Below are positions 33,511-42,897 of a stretch of DNA of 64,000 nt, piece by piece. Both the position numbers and the translations under genes were made by a program. The DNA comes from Christensenellaceae bacterium (GTDB lineage: Bacteria; Bacillota; Clostridia; Christensenellales; Aristaeellaceae), in assembly GCA_012837835.1 (NCBI GenBank), contig DUQK01000020.1:42708-106707 (forward strand). Direction: 5' to 3'. The notes below the pieces were generated by a model. It was not told where the DNA came from and searched no databases. It saw nothing but the letters and a program-made list of their open reading frames with translations. The first letter of the stretch is position 1. Each line of letters begins with the position of its first letter.

Positions 33511-33753
33511 ATGCAAATGTTGAACATCGGTTTTGGTAACGCCGTTAAAACAGAACGTATTATATCCATAGTGGCTCCGGATTCCGCTCCGATACGCCGC
33601 ATGGTGCAGGATGCCAGAGAAAATAAAAACCTTGTCGATGCCACAAGCGGCAGGCGCACAAGAGCCGTTGTAATAATGGATTCGGGGCATATTGTGTTAT
33701 CAAGCCTACAGCCTGAAACCTTAACCAACCGTATACACGATAAGGGGGACTAA
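33511..33753 (+). CDS. remA: Extracellular matrix regulator RemA family protein (DUF370)
   Basis: An 80-residue DNA-binding protein. The frame opens at 33478, but the ATG at 33511 follows GGGAGGGG and gives the family start [10 protein letters not shown]. The conserved [18 protein letters not shown] and [17 protein letters not shown] are present. In Bacillus, RemA activates matrix and osmoprotection genes; in other Firmicutes the role is less clear. It is first in the gmk-rpoZ-coaBC-priA operon, its normal position. It ends three bases before gmk. Confidence 0.93.
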   Translation: MQMLNIGFGNAVKTERIISIVAPDSAPIRRMVQDARENKNLVDATSGRRTRAVVIMDSGHIVLSSLQPETLTNRIHDKGD

Positions 33754-33756
33754 GTC

Positions 33757-34362
33757 TTGAAGGAAGTGCGCAAAGGCATGTTGGTAGTAATCTCCGGTCC
33801 CTCCGGTACAGGCAAGGGGACGCTTTGCAATAGGCTATTGCATAACGATACCAGCCTTCGCTTCTCAGTTAGCGTTACAACCCGTGCTAGGCGAGAGGGT
33901 GAGATAGACGGAGTACACTACCATTTCATAAGCGAGCAAAAGTATGATGAATTGCTTAAGCAGGATTGCTTTCTTGAACATGCCACCGTGCACGGCCACA
34001 GGTATGGCACACTTGAAGCCCCGGTAGATGAGGGGATAGAAAAAGGCCATAATATATTGCTTGATATTGATCCGCAAGGTGCGATAAGCGTTATGGATAA
34101 AAGACCGGATTGTGTGTCAATATTTATACTTCCGCCAAGCTATGAGGCGCTTAGGGTGCGCCTTCATACACGCAACACAGACGACCCTGAGGAAATAAAA
34201 AGGCGCCTTAAAAACGCAAGGGGAGAGGTTGAAAAACTATCGCGCTATCAATATGCGGTTGTAAATGATGACTTACAAATGGCTTATGAAAAGCTGAGCC
34301 ATATAATATCTGCGGAAAAACAGCGTACCAACAGATACTTTCCCACAATAGAGGATTTTTAG
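33757..34362 (+). CDS. gmk: Guanylate kinase
   Basis: A 201-residue enzyme making GDP from GMP and ATP. The P-loop SGPSGTGKGT is at about 14-23, with GMP-binding stretches SVTTRARREGEIDGVHYHF and EHATVHGHRYGT. The start is TTG 33757, with a purine-rich AAGGGGGA upstream. Length is usual. It sits in the conserved remA-gmk-rpoZ block. Confidence 0.97.
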   Translation: MKEVRKGMLVVISGPSGTGKGTLCNRLLHNDTSLRFSVSVTTRARREGEIDGVHYHFISEQKYDELLKQDCFLEHATVHGHRYGTLEAPVDEGIEKGHNILLDIDPQGAISVMDKRPDCVSIFILPPSYEALRVRLHTRNTDDPEEIKRRLKNARGEVEKLSRYQYAVVNDDLQMAYEKLSHIISAEKQRTNRYFPTIEDF

Positions 34363-34370
34363 GAGGAAAA

Positions 34371-34583
34371 ATGGCTATAAACGAACCCAATCTCGAGGAA
34401 CTGCTTGAGAAAAACCCGAGTGCATACACATTAGTTGTGGAGGCATCAAAACGTGCGAGGGAGCTTATAGACGGAGCTCAGCCCCTAGTTGAGCCCGGTA
34501 AAAAGAAGCCGCTAAGCATAGCTATAGAAGAAATAAACAGAGGTCTTATTACCTCTCACAGGAAGCTGTCAGAAGAGGATTAA
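34371..34583 (+). CDS. rpoZ: RNA polymerase omega subunit
   Basis: A 70-residue omega subunit with the conserved pattern SAYTLVVEASKRARELI and the later PLSIAIEEINRG. It helps fold and assemble beta-prime. TAGGAGG precedes the ATG. Its place between gmk and coaBC is the standard one. Confidence 0.93.
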   Translation: MAINEPNLEELLEKNPSAYTLVVEASKRARELIDGAQPLVEPGKKKPLSIAIEEINRGLITSHRKLSEED

Positions 34584-34584
34584 C

Positions 34585-35805
34585 ATGCCTTCTCTATCCG
34601 GTAAAAATGTAGTTATGGGTGTAACTGCGGGTGTAGCTGCGTATAAGAGCTTGGTTGTAGTGTCCGGTCTTAAAAAGCTAGGCGCTGAAATCGATATAAT
34701 TATGACTGAAAATGCCTGCAACTTCATATCTCCGCTAAGCTTTCAAACGCTAAGCGCAAGACCTGTAACTGTGGATATGTTTAAGGAACCCGCATTTTGG
34801 GAAGTAGAGCACATAGCCCTTGCCAGAAAGGCGAACCTCTTTTTAGTTGCGCCCGCAACTGCGAATTTCATAGGCAAATACGCAAACGGCATTGCGGATG
34901 ATATGCTTACAACCACTGTTTTAGCTACCAAGGCTAAGGTGGCGCTTGCCCCTGCTATGAACACCGCTATGTGGGAACATGTGGCTGTACAGGAAAACAT
35001 TTCCAAGCTTAAACAAAGGGGAGTATTATTTATAGGCCCTGCAAGCGGCTTGCTTGCCTGCGGGGAAGAGGGCGCGGGGCGCATGGAAAGTCCGGAAGAA
35101 ATCATAAAATTTGTTAGTGATAAACTTCTATATGATGAGGACCTTAAAAATATAAATATAATAGTAACTGCAGGCCCCGCAAAGGAAGCAATAGATCCCG
35201 TGCGCTTTATAAGCAACTATTCATCAGGCAAAATGGGCTATGCTATAGCGGATGCGGCAAAAGCTCGCGGAGCAAATGTTACTCTTATTTCAGGTGCCAG
35301 TGTCCTTCCTGTGCCAAAAGGTATAGAATTTTTGCCCTTTAACAGTACCGCTGACTTGCTTTCTATTATGCAGAATAATTACTCAAAGGCGGATATTATA
35401 ATACAGGCAGCCGCCCCTGCGGATTTTACTCCGAGAGAAGTATCCCCCATTAAAATTAAAAAGGCGGGAAGGGAAGCCATGCCCTTAGAACTTGCGCCTA
35501 CTGTGGATATAGCTAAAGAAATAGGCAAAAAAAAGCAAAGCGGGCAGGTGTTCATAGGCTTTGCTGCTGAAACAAACGATGGCGCTAAAAATGCACGTTC
35601 TAAGCTTGAGGATAAAAATTTAGATTTAATTGTGCTAAACGATATCACCCAAGAGGGCGCGGGCTTTAATGGAGATACGAATATAGTATGCTTTATTACA
35701 GCTGATAGTAGCGAGCAGCTCCCCCTTATGACAAAGAAGGAAGTTGCCCATAAACTGCTTGATAGGGCGCTTAGCATATACAAAGGGAAAAACTTAAAGG
35801 CATGA
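34585..35805 (+). CDS. coaBC: Bifunctional phosphopantothenoylcysteine decarboxylase / phosphopantothenate--cysteine ligase
   Basis: A 406-residue coenzyme A biosynthesis enzyme. The CoaC half (about 1-185) has the flavoprotein features GVTAGVAAYKS, LVAPATANFIGKYANGIADD and the PAMNTAMW substrate loop. The CoaB half has VTAGPAKEAIDPVRFISNYSSG-type and FIGFAAET motifs, with NDIT near the end. It starts one base after the rpoZ stop and overlaps priA by four bases (ATGA). Confidence 0.96.
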   Translation: MPSLSGKNVVMGVTAGVAAYKSLVVVSGLKKLGAEIDIIMTENACNFISPLSFQTLSARPVTVDMFKEPAFWEVEHIALARKANLFLVAPATANFIGKYANGIADDMLTTTVLATKAKVALAPAMNTAMWEHVAVQENISKLKQRGVLFIGPASGLLACGEEGAGRMESPEEIIKFVSDKLLYDEDLKNINIIVTAGPAKEAIDPVRFISNYSSGKMGYAIADAAKARGANVTLISGASVLPVPKGIEFLPFNSTADLLSIMQNNYSKADIIIQAAAPADFTPREVSPIKIKKAGREAMPLELAPTVDIAKEIGKKKQSGQVFIGFAAETNDGAKNARSKLEDKNLDLIVLNDITQEGAGFNGDTNIVCFITADSSEQLPLMTKKEVAHKLLDRALSIYKGKNLKA

Positions 35806-38033
35806 GTGCCTTTTGCGATGTATGCGTTGATATTGCGGTAGCGGATACGAACCGCGCCTTTACATATTCTATACCTGAAAACATGCGCGTACTTGTGGGT
35901 ATGCGCGTTATTGTGCCCTTTGGCCCAAGAAAGGTGGAGGGCATAGTTCTTGCGCTTAAATATGAGGTGGAATTAGAATTAGGGCGCATAAAACCAATAA
36001 TAAGAACGCTTGAGGATTATCCCGCCATACTGCCGCCGAATATGCAGCTTGCTAGGGAAATGGCGGATAAATTTAACTGCCCTCTGGCAGCTACGCTTCG
36101 CCTTATGGTGCCCGCGCAGCTTAGAAAAAGCCGCGTAAGCGTAAAAAACGAAAAGTTCGCAAGGCTGCTAGTTTCGGGTGAAGATATTAAAAAGGCTAGG
36201 GATAGCCAATCCCGCGCACCAACGAGGCAGCTGTTAATAGACCTTATGTCAGATGGCGAGGAGCATAGCTTATCTAACTTAAGGCTGCTTGTACGTTCCC
36301 CTCTATCTGCGCTTCAAAAGCTTGAGGAACAGGGCATAGTAGAAATTTTCGAAAAAGAGGTATTCAGAAAACCGTATCCTTCCGGATTATTAAAAACTGA
36401 AGACCCTATACTTACCCCCGGGCAGGAAGAAGTGCTGTCTGAAATTATACCCGCAATAAATAAAGGGCAAGGTTCTTTTTTACTGCATGGGGTAACCGGC
36501 AGCGGAAAAACGGAAGTATATATACGAGCAGTTCGCCATGCGTTAAAGCTTGGCAAGACTGCAATAGTACTCGTACCGGAAATTATACTAACCCCGCAGA
36601 TAGTATCTTGGTTTGTATCCCGCTTTGGCGATGTTGCTGCGGTGCTGCATTCCCGCTTATCAGCAGGAGAGCGCTATGATGAGTGGCGCAGGCTGCGCCT
36701 TGGTGATGCAAAGGTTGCAATAGGTGCAAGGAGCGCAGTGTTTGCTCCGCTTCAAAACCTTGGTATAATAATAGTGGATGAGGAGCATGAGCAGAGCTAT
36801 AGCTCTGAATCCAGCCCCGCATACGACGCAAGGGAGGTTGCCCTAAGCCGCTGTAAAAGGGAGGGTGCTACGCTTCTGCTTGCAAGCGCAACGCCATCTA
36901 TACTGTCCTTTGCTAAGGCAGGCAGGGGGGATTATATGCTTCTTGAAATGCCAGAAAGGGTAAATGCAAAACCCCTGCCCAAGGTACATATAGTTGATAT
37001 GCGAGAGGAACTGCGCCTTGGCAATACAGGTATACTTTCAAATTTATTACTGCAAAAACTTGAAGAGTGTATAAAAAAGGGCGACCAAGCCATATTATTT
37101 GTAAATAGGCGCGGCTATGCTCCAAGTGTGGTATGCAGAAGCTGCGGAGAGCGCTTGCAGTGCCCCCAGTGCGATGTGGCACAAACTTACCACCGAAGCG
37201 ATAAACAAATGCATTGCCATTATTGCGGGGGAATATCTCCGGTGCCGGAAAAATGCCCAAGCTGCGGCAGTACTTTTCTTAAAACTTGCGGTGTGGGTAC
37301 GCAAAAGCTAGAGGAAGAGCTTAAAAAACTATTCCCAGGTGTTACCACAGTAAGGCTGGATAACGATACCACCCGCGGCAAGGACGGGCATAGAAAGCAG
37401 CTTTCGGTTTTTAGGTCAGGAGCCGCGCAGGTAATGGTAGGCACGCAGATGATAGCTAAAGGGTTGGATTTCCCGCAGGTTACTCTGGTTGGCGCTGTGC
37501 TTGCTGATTTATCACTTAATCTACCGGATTATAGAGCTGCTGAGCGCACATTTCAGCTATTAACGCAGCTTGCAGGCAGAGCCGGCAGGGGCGATAGCGA
37601 GGGCGAAGTAATAATACAAAGCTATAAGCCGGAGCATTACGCTATTAAGGCTGCCGCCACGCAGGATTTTAGAAGCTTTTTTAATCAGGAGTTTAGCCGC
37701 CGCAGGAAGGATTTATACCCGCCGTTTACAATAATAGCGCGTATACTGTGCTTAGCGGATGATAATATTACCGCGCGCAAGGTAAGCGGGGAAATGTTCA
37801 GGTTCCTTGATAGTAAGCTAAAGGAAAAGCCTTTATGGAAAAAATCGGTACTATTTTTTAGGGAGGACGATGCGCCTATTAAGCGTATAATGGGCAAACA
37901 CCGCTCTCAGCTTTTTATAAAAATGGTGGATAATAAAATGGGCGAAGAAGTAATCGCCTATTTAAGCGAAATTAGTAGAATGGAATGGAATTGCAGCGTT
38001 CAACTGGAAGTAAACCCTGCAACGCTTGCATAG
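35802..38033 (+). CDS. priA: Primosomal replication restart helicase PriA
   Basis: A 743-residue superfamily-2 helicase that reloads the replisome at stalled forks. Walker A GVTGSGKTEVY, Walker B DEEHEQSY, the motif III region LLASATPS and later helicase motifs (MVGTQMIAKGLDFP, QLAGRAGRG) are present. Two zinc-binding Cys clusters lie between helicase lobes (CRSCGERLQCPQC and CHYCGG-x-CPSCGS). The N-terminal DNA-binding domain is intact. The start overlaps coaBC (ATGA). Confidence 0.97.
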   Translation: MSAFCDVCVDIAVADTNRAFTYSIPENMRVLVGMRVIVPFGPRKVEGIVLALKYEVELELGRIKPIIRTLEDYPAILPPNMQLAREMADKFNCPLAATLRLMVPAQLRKSRVSVKNEKFARLLVSGEDIKKARDSQSRAPTRQLLIDLMSDGEEHSLSNLRLLVRSPLSALQKLEEQGIVEIFEKEVFRKPYPSGLLKTEDPILTPGQEEVLSEIIPAINKGQGSFLLHGVTGSGKTEVYIRAVRHALKLGKTAIVLVPEIILTPQIVSWFVSRFGDVAAVLHSRLSAGERYDEWRRLRLGDAKVAIGARSAVFAPLQNLGIIIVDEEHEQSYSSESSPAYDAREVALSRCKREGATLLLASATPSILSFAKAGRGDYMLLEMPERVNAKPLPKVHIVDMREELRLGNTGILSNLLLQKLEECIKKGDQAILFVNRRGYAPSVVCRSCGERLQCPQCDVAQTYHRSDKQMHCHYCGGISPVPEKCPSCGSTFLKTCGVGTQKLEEELKKLFPGVTTVRLDNDTTRGKDGHRKQLSVFRSGAAQVMVGTQMIAKGLDFPQVTLVGAVLADLSLNLPDYRAAERTFQLLTQLAGRAGRGDSEGEVIIQSYKPEHYAIKAAATQDFRSFFNQEFSRRRKDLYPPFTIIARILCLADDNITARKVSGEMFRFLDSKLKEKPLWKKSVLFFREDDAPIKRIMGKHRSQLFIKMVDNKMGEEVIAYLSEISRMEWNCSVQLEVNPATLA

Positions 38034-38041
38034 GAGGACAG

Positions 38042-38512
38042 ATGGTAAAGAATATTAAGAAAATTGGAGACAATGTACTTAGAGGCAAATGCCGCAAGGT
38101 AAACAACTTCGGCAGTGAAAGGCTTAACCTGCTGCTTCGAGATATGGCTGAAACCATGTATGAAGAAAACGGAATAGGGCTTGCTGCGCCGCAGATAGGT
38201 ATAAGGCGCCGCGCCATAGTTATAGATATAGGCGAAGGTCTTTATGAGATAATAAACCCCGAAATAGTGTCATTTAGCGATGAAACAATAGGCATGGTAG
38301 AGGGCTGCCTTAGTGTGCCCGGAAGACGCGGCTATGTTGTAAGACCCGAAAAGCTTACATTAAAAGCGCAGGATAGGTTGGGAGAGGAAATGATAATTGA
38401 AGCCGAAGGGCTTTTTGCGCGCTGCATACAACACGAGATGGACCATCTTGATGGCGTACTATATGTAGACAAGATGGAATACGAAGTGTTTGAAGAAGAG
38501 GAAGCCGAATGA
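38042..38512 (+). CDS. def: Peptide deformylase
   Basis: A 156-residue metalloenzyme that removes the N-formyl group from new proteins. All three motifs are present: GIGLAAPQIG (44-53), EGCLSVPG (87-94, metal ligand Cys89) and QHEMDHLDG (130-138, His131, Glu132, His135). The frame opens earlier at 37985, inside priA, but the ATG at 38042 has AGGAGG six bases upstream. It overlaps fmt by four bases. Confidence 0.96.
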   Translation: MVKNIKKIGDNVLRGKCRKVNNFGSERLNLLLRDMAETMYEENGIGLAAPQIGIRRRAIVIDIGEGLYEIINPEIVSFSDETIGMVEGCLSVPGRRGYVVRPEKLTLKAQDRLGEEMIIEAEGLFARCIQHEMDHLDGVLYVDKMEYEVFEEEEAE

Positions 38513-39456
38513 AAAAGCGCATAGTTTTCATGGGTACGCCCGAATATGCAAGGCAGAGCCTAGAAGCGCTAGTTGATGCGGGCTATAATGTGGTAGGTGT
38601 ATTCACCCAACCTGATAGACCAAAGGGTAGAGGTAAGAAGCTTGTATTAAGTGAAGTTAAAGAATACGCGCTCCAAAAGGGTATAGAGATATTCCAGCCC
38701 GCAAGGATAAGAAGAGCTGAGGGAGTAGATGCGCTTAAAAAGTTAAAGCCAGATATATGTGTTACAGCGGCATTCGGACAGATATTATCAGAGGAAGTGC
38801 TGCTGGTACCAAGGCTTGGCACTGTAAATGTACATGCATCACTACTTCCTAAATACAGGGGCTCATCACCTGTAAACTGGTGCATAATAAACGGGGAAAG
38901 CAAAACAGGCGTTACTACCATGATGACTGATATGGGCATAGACACTGGCGATATATTGCTGCAAAGAGAAACAGACATATTGCCAGGTGAAACCGCGGGA
39001 GAACTACTAATACGCCTTGGTGAAATTGGCGCTGAACTTCTTATAGAAACGCTTGAAAGGCTTTTAAATGGTGATTGCCCAAGAACAAAGCAGGTAGAAA
39101 GCGAAAGCTCATACTATCCTATGCTTAAAAAAGAAATGGGGGAGATAGATTTTTCCCTTTCCGCAGAGCATATAGTAAATCTAGTGCGTGGTTTAAACCC
39201 TTGGCCCGGGGCATATATAAAGGGCGAAAAATTAACGCTTAAAATACATAGCGCAGAACCTATAGATTATTCAGGAAATGAAGAAAACGGCACAATAATT
39301 GTGGCTTCTCCAAAAGAAGGGCTTATAATAAAAGCCGGAGAAGGCGCTGTAAGCGTTAAAAACTTGCAGGCTCCAGGCAAAAGAGCAATGGATATTGACG
39401 CATACCTTAGAGGAAATACTCTCCCTCAAGGGAAATCCATATATGAAGGAATGTAA
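38509..39456 (+). CDS. fmt: Methionyl-tRNA formyltransferase
   Basis: A 315-residue enzyme that formylates initiator Met-tRNA using 10-formyl-THF, which links it to Fhs elsewhere in the window. The N-terminus IVFMGTPEYARQSLEAL, the formyl-donor site HASLLPKYRGSSPVNW and DTGDIL are visible. The C-terminal tRNA-binding domain is present. It is coupled to def (ATGA overlap), the usual partner. Confidence 0.96.
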   Translation: MKKRIVFMGTPEYARQSLEALVDAGYNVVGVFTQPDRPKGRGKKLVLSEVKEYALQKGIEIFQPARIRRAEGVDALKKLKPDICVTAAFGQILSEEVLLVPRLGTVNVHASLLPKYRGSSPVNWCIINGESKTGVTTMMTDMGIDTGDILLQRETDILPGETAGELLIRLGEIGAELLIETLERLLNGDCPRTKQVESESSYYPMLKKEMGEIDFSLSAEHIVNLVRGLNPWPGAYIKGEKLTLKIHSAEPIDYSGNEENGTIIVASPKEGLIIKAGEGAVSVKNLQAPGKRAMDIDAYLRGNTLPQGKSIYEGM

Positions 39457-39457
39457 T

Positions 39458-41155
39458 ATGCAGGAAAAAACAAGGAATAAACCCGGTAAGAATAGCTTTA
39501 ATAGCAATAGGCAGTATAAAAAAAGCGGAAGCGCGGGCAGGTTTGGTAAGTCAGGCTCCGGTGAGAGTAGTAAAGTGTATGGAGATAAAAAAGGCAAAGC
39601 TTCTTTCGGCGGAAAGCGCGGCGATAAGCCATTCAGCGACAAACGCAGCGATAAGTCTTTCGGCGATAGACGAAGTGATAAGCCATTCAGCGACAGGCGT
39701 AGAAGTAAGCCTTTTGGAGATAGGCGACAAAGGGATTCAAAGGATTTTACTCGCAAAGAAGGTTTTCAAAAGCGAGCGCCGGGCGGTTTTTCAAAAGGAA
39801 ATGCTGACTATATTACATCAAAGGCGCGGACTGCAGCGCTTATGGTGCTGGATAAGGTGCTTATTTCAGGCGGCTATGCTTCGCTAACTCTATCCGATGC
39901 ACTATACGATTTGCGGCTTGATAATAAAGACAAGCGCCTATGTACCCGTATAGTATATACTGCGCTTGAAAAGTTGTATTATCTTGATTTTATACTTAAC
40001 CATTTTTTGAGCGATTCCGCATCTCTCCCTGCAAGTATAATAAACATACTAAGGCTTAGCCTTGTGCAGCTATTATATATGGACAAGGTGCCTGAAAACG
40101 CCATAGTAAATGAGGCGGTTAATCTAGCTAAGTCAAGGGGCTTTGAGGAGCTATCGGGTCTTGTAAATGCGGTGTTAAGGTCCATAATACGAAAGGAAAA
40201 AGAAATACCCAAGCCTAATAAGGAGCCATACGAAGAATATCTATCAATAATGTATTCAGCACCTTTGGATATGATAAGGCTTCTTATAAAGCATTATGGC
40301 GATGAAAGAACCGAGAAACTATTAAAATATAAAAACGAATATTCCATGACAATAAGGCGCAACCTTACCAGCCTTACCAACCTTGAGTTTGAACAGCTTG
40401 TAAAGCGTAAGGGTTGGAAATACGATGAAGGCATAATAAAAGGCGTATACCGCATAAGCGGAACAGATGATATTTCCCTAGATGAGGATTATAAGGCGGG
40501 TCAATTCAGCATACAGGGAGAGGGCAGCATACTTGCTGCGCTTGCCATGCAGGCGGATATAGGCATGAATATTCTTGACTGCTGTGCTGCCCCTGGCGGT
40601 AAAACCATGCTTATGGCAGAGCAAATGCAGCTTACAGGCAGGGTGCAGGCGTGGGATATATACCCTCAAAGGGTGGAGCTTATAAGTGCTGCCGCAAAGC
40701 GGCTAAGGCTATATAATGTGCGACCCATGAAAAGAGATGCCCTTGAAGTACGCGAAAACATGTATTTAACTATGGACGGCGTACTCGTAGATGCCCCGTG
40801 CAGCGGCAGCGGAGTTATGTCGCAGAAGCCTGAGAGTAAGTACCGCTTTAATATGGAAAGCCTTAAAGAAATGACGGATATACAGGGCAAAATGCTTGAC
40901 AGCGTATGTACATATGTAAAGCCCGGCGGCAGACTAGTATACTCTACATGCAGCATTTTCCCTGAGGAAAACGCAATGCAGGTGGAAAACTTCCTAAGCC
41001 GTCATCCGGAGTTTACTATGGACAGTCTGCCTGACAGCTACCCTGAACATATTAAAAGTAAAATGGGTAAATTCGGTCTTCAGCTCCTTCAAGGTGAAGA
41101 CGGCATGGCGGAAGGCTTTTTCATAGCCCCTATGGTAAGAAAACAAAATGTCTGA
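39458..41155 (+). CDS. rsmB: 16S rRNA (cytosine-967-C5)-methyltransferase RsmB with Arg/Lys-rich repeat extension
   Basis: A 565-residue methyltransferase. The first 115 residues are an added basic low-complexity region with about four units of the form (G/S)DK(P/S)F(S/G)D(K/R)R between residues 50 and 90. Then follow the NusB-like RNA-binding domain (from about 121) and the SAM domain with CCAAPGGKTMLMAE, DAPCSGSG and the catalytic STCSIFPEEN. The frame opens at 39395 within fmt; the ATG at 39458, two bases after the fmt stop, is preferred (GAAGGAA upstream). It overlaps rlmN by eight bases. Confidence 0.93.
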   Translation: MQEKTRNKPGKNSFNSNRQYKKSGSAGRFGKSGSGESSKVYGDKKGKASFGGKRGDKPFSDKRSDKSFGDRRSDKPFSDRRRSKPFGDRRQRDSKDFTRKEGFQKRAPGGFSKGNADYITSKARTAALMVLDKVLISGGYASLTLSDALYDLRLDNKDKRLCTRIVYTALEKLYYLDFILNHFLSDSASLPASIINILRLSLVQLLYMDKVPENAIVNEAVNLAKSRGFEELSGLVNAVLRSIIRKEKEIPKPNKEPYEEYLSIMYSAPLDMIRLLIKHYGDERTEKLLKYKNEYSMTIRRNLTSLTNLEFEQLVKRKGWKYDEGIIKGVYRISGTDDISLDEDYKAGQFSIQGEGSILAALAMQADIGMNILDCCAAPGGKTMLMAEQMQLTGRVQAWDIYPQRVELISAAAKRLRLYNVRPMKRDALEVRENMYLTMDGVLVDAPCSGSGVMSQKPESKYRFNMESLKEMTDIQGKMLDSVCTYVKPGGRLVYSTCSIFPEENAMQVENFLSRHPEFTMDSLPDSYPEHIKSKMGKFGLQLLQGEDGMAEGFFIAPMVRKQNV

Positions 41156-42188
41156 TAAAATAGAGCTGCTCAGCATGGGTTTAGAAGAAATAAGGCTGTG
41201 GCTAAAGAGCTGCGGCTTTGAAAGCTACCGTGCAAAGCAGCTTATGGGCTGGCTTCTATCAGGCGCTAGCTTTAGCGAAATGCACAATCTCCCAAGTAGT
41301 CTTATTGATTTTCTTAGTGAAAACGCTTATGAGCAGCCTGTTCAAATAATTAAAAGGCTTGTATCAAAAAAAGACGGAACCGAAAAATACCTATTTTCGC
41401 TTGTAGATGGCTCCTGTATAGAGGGTGTGCTTATGCCCTACCGCCATGGGAATACACTATGTATATCAACGCAGGTGGGCTGTAATATGGGCTGCCGGTT
41501 CTGCGCGAGTACACTTAACGGAAAAAAGCGCAATCTAAGCGCGGGGGAGATGCTGGGGCAAGTTGTAAGCGTAAACCGCCTGCACGGCAGCAAAACCGTG
41601 CAAAATGTAGTTATGATGGGCAGCGGCGAACCCCTTGACAATTACAACAATGTGCTTAAGTTTATAAGGCTTATAAGCTTAAGCGAGGGCTTAAATATAA
41701 GTCAAAGACGTATTACACTTTCAACCTGCGGGCTTGCGGATAAAATTAGGAGCCTAGCTGATGAAGGGCTTGCAATTACGCTTTCCGTATCGCTCCATGC
41801 ATCGAATGACGATATCCGCCAAAGTCTTATGCCTATTGCAAGAAGGTATTCAATTAAGGAGCTTATAAGCGCCTGCAAGCATTATATAAGCTTAACTCAT
41901 AGGCGTGTAAGCTTTGAATATGCGCTTATAAAGGGAGTGAACGATGGGCAGGAACACGCAGAGGAGCTGTGCCAAATACTTAGGGGTTTCCAGTGCCATG
42001 TGAACCTAATTACGCTAAATGCAGTTGATGAAACAGCCTATGTGGGTTCTGATAGGTTTGCGGCGAATAAGTTTTTTAACTATTTAAACGAAAAAAATAT
42101 TGCAGTAAGTATGCGCCGCACTATGGGTGAGGATATACAGGGCGCATGTGGGCAGCTTAGGAATGAATTTATAAAGGGGGAGGGATAA
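41148..42188 (+). CDS. rlmN: Dual-specificity RNA methyltransferase RlmN
   Basis: A 346-residue radical-SAM enzyme that makes 2-methyladenosine at 23S A2503 and in some tRNAs. The CxxxCxxC cluster site is Cys112/116/119 (CNMGCRFC). GSGEPLDNY and the C-terminal mechanism Cys in GACGQLR are present. It is in the standard order between rsmB and the PP2C phosphatase gene. Confidence 0.96.
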   Translation: MSDKIELLSMGLEEIRLWLKSCGFESYRAKQLMGWLLSGASFSEMHNLPSSLIDFLSENAYEQPVQIIKRLVSKKDGTEKYLFSLVDGSCIEGVLMPYRHGNTLCISTQVGCNMGCRFCASTLNGKKRNLSAGEMLGQVVSVNRLHGSKTVQNVVMMGSGEPLDNYNNVLKFIRLISLSEGLNISQRRITLSTCGLADKIRSLADEGLAITLSVSLHASNDDIRQSLMPIARRYSIKELISACKHYISLTHRRVSFEYALIKGVNDGQEHAEELCQILRGFQCHVNLITLNAVDETAYVGSDRFAANKFFNYLNEKNIAVSMRRTMGEDIQGACGQLRNEFIKGEG

Positions 42189-42189
42189 T

Positions 42190-42897
42190 TTGAACGCTAT
42201 TATAAGAACTGATGTTGGCAAGGTAATGCACAATAATCAGGATTCCTATCTTGCGCTTTCTGGCTCCTACCCTATATATGCCGTTGCGGACGGTATGGGC
42301 GGGCACCAGGCAGGGAATATAGCAAGCAAAATGGCGGTTGAAATTATCGCTTCTGAGCTTTCGGGTAAAACTCCCTCGGAAGAGCTGCTTGTGTGCGCAT
42401 TTCAAAATGTAAACAGAGAAATATATCAAAGACAGCTTAGTGTTAGAAGCCTTGCGGGTATGGGTACCACACTCACAGTGCTATGGGAAACTAAGGAATC
42501 GTTTTTACTTGGACATGTGGGCGATAGCCGCTGTTACCTTTTAAGAGATGAAAAGCTGTTTCAGATGTCTACCGATCACTCGCTTGTGGCGGAACTTGTG
42601 CAAAGCGGTGTACTCACCCCCGAGATGGCTGAAAAATATCCCTACCGCAATGTAATAACCAGAGCCGTAGGTACAGATAAAAACATAAAAGTGGATGTAG
42701 CAAATTTTAATAAAGACGATAATGACCTTTGGCTTTTATGCTCAGACGGGCTAACCGAGTATGTTAAGCCCAAGGAGCTGCTTGAAACCCTGCTAAAATA
42801 TCCCTCAGATGAGGCGGCGGATAGGCTTATAAAATTAGCGCTTGATAGGGGCGGCAGGGATAATATTACCCTACTTATATTGGGGGCGGTGCTATGA
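42190..42897 (+). CDS. prpC: PP2C-type Ser/Thr protein phosphatase (Stp/PrpC)
   Basis: A 235-residue metal-dependent phosphatase that reverses PASTA-kinase phosphorylation. The acidic metal-site motifs ADGMGGH, GHVGDSR and CSDGL, and the late GGRDNIT, are visible. The start is TTG 42190 with GGGGGAGGG upstream. It overlaps the kinase gene (ATGA), as in Bacillus. Confidence 0.95.
   Translation: MNAIIRTDVGKVMHNNQDSYLALSGSYPIYAVADGMGGHQAGNIASKMAVEIIASELSGKTPSEELLVCAFQNVNREIYQRQLSVRSLAGMGTTLTVLWETKESFLLGHVGDSRCYLLRDEKLFQMSTDHSLVAELVQSGVLTPEMAEKYPYRNVITRAVGTDKNIKVDVANFNKDDNDLWLLCSDGLTEYVKPKELLETLLKYPSDEAADRLIKLALDRGGRDNITLLILGAVL

Noticed and set aside
37985..38041. Longer N-terminus for peptide deformylase
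   Set aside because: It would overlap priA and lacks a ribosome site; the ATG at 38042 has a strong AGGAGG and matches family length.
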